Shown one piece after another: positions 57,371 through 64,000 of a stretch of DNA of 64,000 nt. The stretch lies in NCBI RefSeq assembly GCF_000284515.1, contig NC_017668.1, forward strand, positions 4,086,633 to 4,150,632, read 5' to 3'. A model generated the notes under the pieces. It had not been told where the DNA came from, ran no database searches, and worked only from the letters and a program-made list of their open reading frames with translations. The stretch's first letter is position 1, and every line of letters begins with the position of its first letter. A program made the position numbers and the translations under genes. The stretch is from Halobacillus halophilus DSM 2266. Its GTDB lineage: Bacteria; Bacillota; Bacilli; Bacillales; Halobacillaceae.

Positions 57371-59260
57371 TTATTCACCCGATACGCGAGCGATTTTTCC
57401 TTGTTCGATATAAACCAGTAATATAGACACGTCCGCCGGGTTCACTCCGGAGACACGTGAAGCCTGCCCCACAGATAATGGGCGTACTTCTTTGAGACGG
57501 TCGCGGGCTTCTGTAGCAAGTCCATGAATGTCATCGTAATCAATGTTTTCAGGAATCTTCTTCGTTTCCATCTTCTTCATACGTTCGATTTGCTCGAGCG
57601 CTTTTTTGATATACCCGCTGTATTTAACCTGAATTTCTACTTGTTCCTTCACATCTTCAGGTAGTGAAACCTCACTAGGGGTTAGACGCTCCAGGTGACT
57701 GTATTTCATTTCAGGACGTTTCAATAAATCAAGGGCACGTACCGCTTCCTTCAAGCGGGTGCCTCCCGCTTCTTCAATGACAGCCTGAACTTCTTCTGTT
57801 TCCTTCAGAATGACTTTATCTAAGCGAGCTCTTTCTTCATCGATCCGCTGCTTTTTCTCAAGGAAGCGCTGATAGCGTTCTTCAGGAATTAATCCTAGTT
57901 CGTACCCTTTTTCAAGCAGACGTATATCTGCGTTGTCATGGCGAAGCATCAAACGGAATTCTGCACGAGACGTGAGAAGACGATATGGTTCATCGGTGCC
58001 TTTGGTTACGAGGTCATCAATCATAACGCCGATATAGCCTTCTGAGCGGTCGAGAATTAACGTTTCGAGATCCAGTGCTTTCGCAGCTGCGTTAATCCCT
58101 GCCATCAGCCCTTGACCGGCCGCTTCTTCGTAACCGGAAGTGCCGTTTAATTGTCCGGCGGTAAACAGTCCGGAAATTTGCTTCGTCTCCATAGTCGGCC
58201 ATAATTGAGTCGGGATAATGGAATCGTACTCAATGGCATAGCCTGCCCTCATGATTTCCGCATTCTCAAGTCCAGGTACGGTCCTCATCATTTCGTTCTG
58301 TATATACTCAGGCAGGGAAGTGGAAAGACCCTGTACATACACTTCTTCTGTATCGCGACCTTCCGGCTCCAGGAAAATCTGGTGCCTTGGTTTATCATTA
58401 AAGCGCACGATTTTATCCTCAATAGAAGGGCAATAACGTGGACCTGTTCCTCGGACAGCGCCTGAATACATCGCAGACAGCGTTAAATTATCATCAATAA
58501 TTTTATGAGTTGCTTCGTTTGTATAAGTCAGCCAGCAAGGAATTTGATCCGTAATGAACTCGGTCGTTTCATAAGAAAACGATCTTGGTTCCTCTTCGCC
58601 CGGCTGGATTTCCGTTTTGGAATAATCAACCGTGTGGCTGTTTACCCGCATTGGTGTACCTGTTTTAAAGCGGACCATATTAATTCCCAGTTCCTCCAGC
58701 TGCTCGGAAAGAGAAACCGTAGAACGTTGGTTATTAGGACCGCTCTCATAGGAGAGGTCTCCAATCAGGACACGTCCACGCATGAACGTTCCCGTCGTTA
58801 CGATAACGGTTGGAGCATAGTAAGCTGCTTTTGTTTCTGTAACGACTCCTTTGATTTCATTGTCCTCGACAAGCAGCTTCTCAACCATTCCCTGGCGAAG
58901 CGTCAAGTTTTCCTGATTTTCCAGAATTCTCTTCATTTCTTTAATATATAGTGGTTTGTCCGCCTGAGCTCTCAGTGCTCGTACGGCAGGACCTTTTCTT
59001 GTATTAAGCAGACGCATTTGAATGTGCGTTTTATCAATTACTTTACCCATAGCGCCGCCAAGTGCATCCACTTCACGAACTACGATTCCTTTTGCCGGCC
59101 CGCCAATCGAAGGGTTACACGGCATGAAAGCGACCAGATCCAGGTTGAGAGTAAGCATTAACGTTTTGGCGCCTCTGCGGGCTGCTGCAAGACCAGCTTC
59201 TACCCCTGCGTGACCAGCACCGATTACAATTACGTCATAATGCCCAGCATCATAAGTCAT
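57371..59260 (-). CDS. mnmG: tRNA U34 carboxymethylaminomethyl modification enzyme MnmG
   Basis: 629 residues. FAD motif [19 protein letters not shown], the [17 protein letters not shown] segment with catalytic Cys (PCNPSIGG) and the C-terminal helical domain ([23 protein letters not shown]). With MnmE it modifies wobble uridine in several tRNAs. Located 24 bp after mnmE. Confidence 0.98.
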   Translation of the reverse strand: MTYDAGHYDVIVIGAGHAGVEAGLAAARRGAKTLMLTLNLDLVAFMPCNPSIGGPAKGIVVREVDALGGAMGKVIDKTHIQMRLLNTRKGPAVRALRAQADKPLYIKEMKRILENQENLTLRQGMVEKLLVEDNEIKGVVTETKAAYYAPTVIVTTGTFMRGRVLIGDLSYESGPNNQRSTVSLSEQLEELGINMVRFKTGTPMRVNSHTVDYSKTEIQPGEEEPRSFSYETTEFITDQIPCWLTYTNEATHKIIDDNLTLSAMYSGAVRGTGPRYCPSIEDKIVRFNDKPRHQIFLEPEGRDTEEVYVQGLSTSLPEYIQNEMMRTVPGLENAEIMRAGYAIEYDSIIPTQLWPTMETKQISGLFTAGQLNGTSGYEEAAGQGLMAGINAAAKALDLETLILDRSEGYIGVMIDDLVTKGTDEPYRLLTSRAEFRLMLRHDNADIRLLEKGYELGLIPEERYQRFLEKKQRIDEERARLDKVILKETEEVQAVIEEAGGTRLKEAVRALDLLKRPEMKYSHLERLTPSEVSLPEDVKEQVEIQVKYSGYIKKALEQIERMKKMETKKIPENIDYDDIHGLATEARDRLKEVRPLSVGQASRVSGVNPADVSILLVYIEQGKIARVSGE

Positions 59261-59284
59261 TTATTGTCTCTCCTTTGTTGTTGT

Positions 59285-60661
59285 TTATTTCCCTAAGCAA
59301 AACTGTGAAAACAACTGATCGATCAAGCTTTCGTGCACGGTATCTCCGATAATTTCACCAAGAATTTCCCACGTCCTTGTGACGTCAATCTGCACCACAT
59401 CGAGCGGCACTCCCATTTCCATACCGTTCTGGGCATCTTCAAGGGATTGCTTGGCCTGCTTGAGCAATTGCACGTGGCGGACGTTGGATACGTACGTCAT
59501 ATCTCCCGCATCCAGTTCCCCTTCAAAGAAGGTATCGGCAATCGCATTTTCAAGCTGATCTACACCTTTTTCATGAATTAGCGAGGTAGAAATTACGGGA
59601 TTATCTCCAGCAAATTCTTTCACCTGATCGATATCTAATTTTGGTTCCAAATCCATTTTATTAACAATAACAATAATATTCATGTCACGAAGGGCATCAA
59701 ATAGCTGCTTATCGTCGTCATTCAGCTCATCTCCATAGTTTAACACAAGAAGGATGAGATCGGCTTCCTCTAATACTTGTCTGGATCGTTCCACGCCTAT
59801 TCTTTCGACAATATCTTCGGTTTCCCGAATACCAGCCGTGTCGATCAGACGAAGCGGAACTCCGCGAACATTGACATATTCCTCAATCACATCACGAGTC
59901 GTTCCCGGAACTTCCGTCACAATCGCTTTGTTTTCGTGCACCAGTGTATTCATTAAGGACGATTTTCCGACGTTAGGCCGGCCGATAATGGCCGTTCCTA
60001 AGCCTTCTCTTAAAATTTTCCCCTGACGGGCGGTCTGCAGAAGATTTGAAACTTCCGCGTGGACTTCTTTCGTCTTTTGCTCCATCATTTCATGAGACAT
60101 TTCTTCGACGTCATCATATTCGGGGTAATCAATATTTACTTCTACGTGAGCTAAGGTTTCAAGCAGTTTCTGTCTTAGCTGCTGAATAAGGTTCGATAGT
60201 CGTCCGTCCATCTGCTTTAGAGCAACGTTCATAGCCCTGTCCGTTTTCGCACGAATCAAATCCATCACGGCTTCTGCCTGAGATAAATCAATCCGGCCAT
60301 TTAAGAACGCGCGCTTCGTAAATTCACCAGGTTCGGCCAGGCGTCCTCCACTTGCTAAGACGATTTCAAGGACACGGTTCACTGAAACCAGTCCGCCGTG
60401 GCAGTTAATTTCAACGATATCTTCCCTCGTAAAAGTCTTAGGCGCACGCATAACGGAAACCATTACTTCTTCTGCTGTCTCTCCCGTATCAGGATCTATT
60501 ATTTTACCGTAGTGCATCGTGTGGGAGTCGACTTCGTTTAAATCCTTTCCGCGAAACAAATCTCCAGCTATCGAGACAGCTTGAGGACCACTAAGTCGAA
60601 CGATTGCTATGGCACCTTCTCCCATAGGGGTAGATATGGCAGTTATCGTATCTGTTTCCAC
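59285..60661 (-). CDS. mnmE: tRNA modification GTPase MnmE
   Basis: 458 residues: N-terminal folate-binding domain ([23 protein letters not shown]), helical domain, inserted G domain with [22 protein letters not shown] and NKMD, and the C-terminal CLGK with the conserved Cys. GTG start after AGGAGGTGAG. First gene of the mnmE-mnmG-rsmG operon, now separated from jag by repeat R6. Confidence 0.98.
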   Translation of the reverse strand: METDTITAISTPMGEGAIAIVRLSGPQAVSIAGDLFRGKDLNEVDSHTMHYGKIIDPDTGETAEEVMVSVMRAPKTFTREDIVEINCHGGLVSVNRVLEIVLASGGRLAEPGEFTKRAFLNGRIDLSQAEAVMDLIRAKTDRAMNVALKQMDGRLSNLIQQLRQKLLETLAHVEVNIDYPEYDDVEEMSHEMMEQKTKEVHAEVSNLLQTARQGKILREGLGTAIIGRPNVGKSSLMNTLVHENKAIVTEVPGTTRDVIEEYVNVRGVPLRLIDTAGIRETEDIVERIGVERSRQVLEEADLILLVLNYGDELNDDDKQLFDALRDMNIIVIVNKMDLEPKLDIDQVKEFAGDNPVISTSLIHEKGVDQLENAIADTFFEGELDAGDMTYVSNVRHVQLLKQAKQSLEDAQNGMEMGVPLDVVQIDVTRTWEILGEIIGDTVHESLIDQLFSQFCLGK

Positions 60662-60694
60662 ACGCGCTCACCTCCTCATGTTGCTATTTTATAT

Positions 60695-60823
60695 TTATCC
60701 ACAAAGTAGAATTTATTATAGTCACTAACTTAATAGAATATCATATCTGTCCGGTAATTGAAAAGATATCAACAACCTATTACCGGCTCTTTCTCTTTAA
60801 TTCCATTATCCACATGTGTATAA
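60695..60823. promoter_or_regulatory. Three DnaA boxes upstream of mnmE
   Basis: TTATCCACA at 60695-60703 and 60806-60814 and TGTGTATAA (reverse TTATACACA) at 60815-60823; the last two abut as a palindrome. The region 60662-61719 otherwise contains R6 and the jag terminator. Confidence 0.65.
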
Positions 60824-60953
60824 CTCATTATTCAACTGGCTCATTTAAATCTCCGTGTAGATTATTAAAGAAAAGCTCCCTTTTCTGTAAGACTCAGTTT
60901 CGAGATAAATGGGTCCGTTACTCTATGTGGAGGGCTGGTGGGGAAATAACTCG

Positions 60954-61075
60954 TCTTGTTCCATCACCCAGACACTCGAGACATAAGCCGTTCATCAACG
61001 GACGGCAAGACCACCGTCCTTTTGATGCTCGGCTTATGCTGTTCGTGTCTATCGGGGTGATTCCTCATTTGGACA
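60954..61075. repeat. Hairpin module I1 (122 bp) inside R6
   Basis: Stem order CACCC/GGGTG, GACAC/GTGTC, CATAAGCCG/CGGCTTATG, CATCAA/TTGATG, GGACGG/CCGTCC around a loop. Breakpoints AACTCG|TCTTG and GGACA|CTTTCC match those in R2. Confidence 0.8.
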
Positions 61076-61437
61076 CTTTCCTATGGGGGAACGGTGAGCT
61101 TCCTCGCTCGTTTCACTCCCTGCAGGATCTCACCTAGTTCCTTCTCCCATGGGAGTCTCGCCATTTCCCCACCACCCCAACTATAATGTTGCGAACGGAC
61201 CCTTCCAGAAGAGATTGGTTCTCCTCCGTAATCTGTATGAAATGCTTTCATGACGGGCGATGTGTGTCGTTACATCCTAACTACATTGGATAATACTTCA
61301 TTATGCAGGTGATGATTGAAGTGGTTTCGAGCTTCTAATTTGGCAAGGTCCGGAGGGGGATGATGAAGACTCCTGCGGGATGAACATGATCGGTGAGACC
61401 CTGAGAGCATAGCTCGAGGAGGCTCAGCACAAGGGAT

Positions 61438-61497
61438 GTTCGACTAAGACCGCCACGTCCTGTGGCAACGTCGAACGACCCTGCGTCGTGCAGGGCC
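61438..61497. repeat. Hairpin module I2 (60 bp) inside R6
   Basis: GTTCGAC/GTCGAAC enclosing GCCAC/GTGGC, then CCCTGC/GCAGGG. Interrupts arm 1 between CAGCACA and CGCGGAAAGCG. Shared with element S. Confidence 0.8.
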
Positions 61498-61663
61498 GCG
61501 GAAAGCGAATCATCCCCCGCAGGACTTTTCTTCTCATAAAAACATCTCGAAACTGAGTCTTCAACTAACCGGCCCTTTAGTTTAAAAAGTCTTTTAGCGA
61601 AAAACCAACACTAACGTTCTAAAGAACCATTCTATAATACTGGATTCACGAAAAAAATCCCAT

Positions 61664-61700
61664 AAAAAAACTTCTGCCAACGATGATTGGCAGAAGTTTT
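61664..61700 (-). terminator. Terminator of the yidC-jag transcript
   Basis: Minus strand ACTTCTGCCAA-TCATCG-TTGGCAGAAGT then T6. Confidence 0.93.
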
Positions 61701-61719
61701 CAGTACACATGTAACTTCT

Positions 61720-62334
61720 TTAAGAAGGACGTATGACCACATGTCTACGTGGATCATTTCCATCGGAATCAGTTACGACTTTTTTATGGTTTTGAAGAGC
61801 CGAATGAATAATCTTCCGTTCATAGGAAGGCATAGGCTCGAGCTTGACCTCTTTACCAGAGGAAATCGCTTTTTCCGCTAATCGCTTAGCCAAGTTTTCA
61901 AGCGTTTCCTTTCGTCTTGCCCGATAACCTTCTGCATCCAGCATAACGTTATAAAACTGATCAGATTCCCGATTAACGGCGAGTTGAGTTAAATATTGCA
62001 GTGAATTTAAGGTTTGACCGCGTTTTCCAATGAGCATGGCGATTTTGTCACCCTCGAGCTGCATGGCAATATCACGGTCTTTTACTTCTGTTTTTACTTG
62101 TACAGGAGCACCCATTTGTTTTGCTACTTCTATGATGAATAATTCGGCATCCTGCACTGGATTCTTTTGAATAGATACTTTTACGATTGCCGGTTTTGAA
62201 CCAAAACCAAGAAATCCTTTTTTACCTTCATCAATGACATCTACTTGAACCTGGTCCTTCGATGTTTGTAATTGTTCAAGTGCTGATTGGACCGCTTCAT
62301 CAACTGTGGTGCCAGTAGCAGTTATTTGCTTCAC
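61720..62334 (-). CDS. jag: Jag/KhpB RNA-binding protein (SpoIIIJ-associated)
   Basis: 204 residues: Jag N-terminal domain ([16 protein letters not shown]), KH domain ([19 protein letters not shown]) and R3H domain ([22 protein letters not shown]). Global RNA-binding regulator linked to cell elongation and sporulation. GTG start overlapping yidC stop by 4 bp. Confidence 0.95.
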   Translation of the reverse strand: MKQITATGTTVDEAVQSALEQLQTSKDQVQVDVIDEGKKGFLGFGSKPAIVKVSIQKNPVQDAELFIIEVAKQMGAPVQVKTEVKDRDIAMQLEGDKIAMLIGKRGQTLNSLQYLTQLAVNRESDQFYNVMLDAEGYRARRKETLENLAKRLAEKAISSGKEVKLEPMPSYERKIIHSALQNHKKVVTDSDGNDPRRHVVIRPS

Positions 62335-63092
62335 TCACCTGCTCCTCCCGTCGCATCTTTCATCATTGGCTTACGAATAAAAATGGTCTGAAGAATCATA
62401 ACGATGTTACCTACAATCCAATAGATCGCAAGGGCTGATGGGAAGAAGAATGCAAATGTACCGATCATTAGCGGCATGATGTAAATCATCATCTGCATTT
62501 GCGGGTTTTGAGCTGCTGCTCCTCCCGCCATCATCAGCTTCTGCTGTAGGAATGTGGTAGCTGCTGTAAGAATCGCAAGGAATGGATCGGATTGTCCTAA
62601 TTCCATCCATAGAAAACTGTGAGTTTGAATCTCAGATGTTCTCATAATAGCATGGTAGAAACCAATCAATATCGGCATTTGCACAATAATAGGCAGACAG
62701 CCCGCTAATGGATTAACTCCATTTTTCTGGAAAAGCTGCATCGTTTCCTGCTGAAGTTTTTGCTGGGTCTGTGCATCTTTAGAAGAATATTTTTCTCGTA
62801 ATTCTTTAAGTTCCGGCTGAATTTCCTGCATAGCTTTTGAACTTTTTAACTGTTTAACGTTTAACGGCAGTAACAATACTCGGATAATAATGGTTACGAT
62901 TACAATCGCCAATCCAAAACTTCCGTTTGTCAGATCTGCGAAATACAAGAGCGTCTTAGATAATGGAAAAACAATATATTCATTCCAAAATCCTGTACTA
63001 TCCTCGGTGATATCCTGATTGACCTGGGTACACCCGGATAAGAACGTAAGCACACCTGCCATGGCAAGCAATGCTATTATTTTGTTACGCAA
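62331..63092 (-). CDS. yidC: Membrane protein insertase YidC/SpoIIIJ
   Basis: 253 residues. Lipoprotein signal with lipobox FLSGC (Cys about 21), then five membrane helices of the YidC/Oxa1 core ([21 protein letters not shown] with the conserved Arg in the groove, [18 protein letters not shown]). It inserts membrane proteins and is required for forespore signalling as SpoIIIJ. TTG start after AAGGAAGG. Confidence 0.97.
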   Translation of the reverse strand: MRNKIIALLAMAGVLTFLSGCTQVNQDITEDSTGFWNEYIVFPLSKTLLYFADLTNGSFGLAIVIVTIIIRVLLLPLNVKQLKSSKAMQEIQPELKELREKYSSKDAQTQQKLQQETMQLFQKNGVNPLAGCLPIIVQMPILIGFYHAIMRTSEIQTHSFLWMELGQSDPFLAILTAATTFLQQKLMMAGGAAAQNPQMQMMIYIMPLMIGTFAFFFPSALAIYWIVGNIVMILQTIFIRKPMMKDATGGAGE

Positions 63093-63198
63093 CGTTCCTT
63101 CCTCCTTACTGAATCCCTCTGGCTATTCATTAAAAATTATTTTTTATCCATACATCAGTGTAGCATTATTTCATAGAATAATTCTATAAGATGATGGC

Positions 63199-63546
63199 TT
63201 ATTTTTTCTTATTCAATAGCTTTGATCTTGATAGAACATGGATCAAGCTTTTTTTCGTTTCATGAAAGTTCATATTATTGGTTGGTTTTCTAGCAATAAT
63301 CACAAAGTCATACTGAGGATGGATTTGGTCTTCCAGTTCGTGAAAGGCTTGTCTTAAATAACGTTTCACCTGGTTTCGGACCACTGCAGGTCCAATCCTC
63401 TTACTGACAGAGAGGCCGATTCGAAAATGAGCCTGGTCTTTTTTCTTCCAATAGTAAAGGACGAGTTGCCGGTTTGCGAACGACTGACCGTGCTGAAATA
63501 CTTTTTGGAATTCTTCATTCTTTTTAATTCGATATTCTTTCTTCAT
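63199..63546 (-). CDS. rnpA: Ribonuclease P protein component
   Basis: 115 residues. RNR motif region [27 protein letters not shown] is intact. Protein subunit of RNase P for tRNA 5' maturation. Follows rpmH after a terminator, which sets the ratio of the two. Confidence 0.97.
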   Translation of the reverse strand: MKKEYRIKKNEEFQKVFQHGQSFANRQLVLYYWKKKDQAHFRIGLSVSKRIGPAVVRNQVKRYLRQAFHELEDQIHPQYDFVIIARKPTNNMNFHETKKSLIHVLSRSKLLNKKK

Positions 63547-63664
63547 AGAACTCCCTCCAAAAATATAAAGCGCTAGTTGCCAGTCAGACCTTCACGCCCT
63601 GAACATTAGAAAAGCGCAGTGGATCTCATAGTAGAGACCCGACTCCGCAAGACAATCTTAACTA

Positions 63665-63694
63665 GAAAAAAAGACCACTGAGGTTTTCAGTGGC
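63665..63694 (-). terminator. Terminator between rpmH and rnpA
   Basis: Minus strand CCACTGA-AAAC-CTCAGTGG followed by T7 immediately after the rpmH stop. Read-through would still feed rnpA. Confidence 0.85.
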
Positions 63695-63829
63695 CTATGC
63701 TGATAAAACTTTTCTTCCTTTACGACGACGACGAGCAATTACTTTACGGCCGTTTGGGCTGCTCATGCGCGTACGGAAGCCGTGTACTTTTTTGCGCTTA
63801 CGATTATTTGGTTGAAATGTGCGTTTCAT
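63695..63829 (-). CDS. rpmH: 50S ribosomal protein L34
   Basis: 44 residues, [18 protein letters not shown] then [20 protein letters not shown], the full L34 pattern. The ATG at 63827-63829 follows AGGAGGTG. In Firmicutes it is the gene next to dnaA, so oriC should begin just right of this window. Confidence 0.98.
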   Translation of the reverse strand: MKRTFQPNNRKRKKVHGFRTRMSSPNGRKVIARRRRKGRKVLSA

Positions 63830-63889
63830 TATATATACACCTCCTGAGGAATAATTCCATAACTTACTTCTAAAAGGCAGTCCTAATAA

Positions 63890-63919
63890 TTATAAGCAAC
63901 GTATCTTCATTCTGTCAAT
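63890..63919 (-). promoter_or_regulatory. rpmH promoter
   Basis: Minus strand TTGACA (63914-63919), 18 bases, TATAAT (63890-63895). No DnaA boxes are visible between here and 64000. Confidence 0.75.
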
Positions 63920-64000
63920 GTCCTTTTCACTTTCTCCTCCAGATCCACTTGAATCTCTACTCCGTTATATAACAGTTTGTGTACTATAACACCTCGTTGA

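Larger units (their letters stand above)
60889..61561. repeat. Repeat R6 (R family with both modules, orientation as R3)
   Basis: Ends AAGACTCAGTTTCGAGAT (60889-60906) and ATCTCGAAACTGAGTCTT (61544-61561). Arm 2 contains module I1 (60954-61075) and arm 1 contains module I2 (61438-61497), making it the longest copy. It lies between jag and mnmE, which adjoin in Bacillus. Confidence 0.85.

Noticed and set aside
63830..64000. oriC inside the window
   Set aside because: No dnaA, dnaN or DnaA-box array is visible after rpmH; the origin should lie just beyond the right edge.

Overview
The window is about 64 kb of a chromosome arm next to the replication origin of a spore-forming Bacillaceae bacterium. 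The gene order from the right edge (rpmH, rnpA, yidC/spoIIIJ, jag, mnmE, mnmG, rsmG, then noc, parB, ychF, rpsF-ssb-rpsR, yybS-gdpP-rplI-dnaB-helicase, purA, walRKHIJ, htrA) is the classic Bacillus counter-clockwise origin arm; dnaA itself should lie just past position 64000. Spore-related genes (splAB, yyaC, spoIIIJ-jag) indicate an endospore former. Many proteins are acidic, which together with the gene content suggests a moderately halophilic genus such as Halobacillus; the genus is an inference.

Layout from left to right: a partial threonine aldolase and a DUF2306 membrane protein; a dense DnaA-box cluster (1666-2037); htrA and the walRKHIJ cell-wall operon; an M23/G5 murein peptidase; tRNA-Phe and tRNA-Asp; a LOG-family gene whose start lies inside a parS site; PurR-controlled purA; a DeoR-HAD operon; helicase-rplI-gdpP-yybS; a 13 kb accessory block (PHP phosphatase, AbgT transporter, FAD oxidoreductase, aminotransferase-serA, peptide-binding lipoprotein, YczE-like protein, hmp with nsrR); rpsR-ssb-rpsF, ychF, yyzM, mscS, a YkvI-like transporter, yyaC, a DUF554 gene with the second parS; parB and noc; a second accessory block of about 14 kb (MFS exporter, InhA protease, ABC exporter with two-component system, GNAT, splAB, SDR, nei, phosphodiesterase); then rsmG to rpmH. 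Nearly all housekeeping genes are on the minus strand, co-directional with replication; most plus-strand genes are accessory.

The most notable point is the chromosome-segregation locus. Between noc and parB, where soj (parA) normally lies, only a decayed C-terminal relic of soj with an in-frame stop remains, and the ParA-activating N-terminal peptide of ParB has degenerated while its CTP-binding and DNA-binding parts look intact. Two perfect parS sites and two near-perfect Noc-binding sites are present. This looks like a ParB-parS plus Noc system that has lost ParA.

A second theme is a family of roughly 500 bp non-coding repeats (six copies, one degenerate) with terminal inverted repeats and two large palindromic arms, some carrying shared smaller hairpin modules of 122 bp and 60 bp. 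One degenerate copy is joined to a 330 bp multi-hairpin element upstream of splA. A third is a probable translational-attenuation leader (18-codon peptide followed by a hairpin hiding the ribosome-binding site) in front of the MFS exporter.
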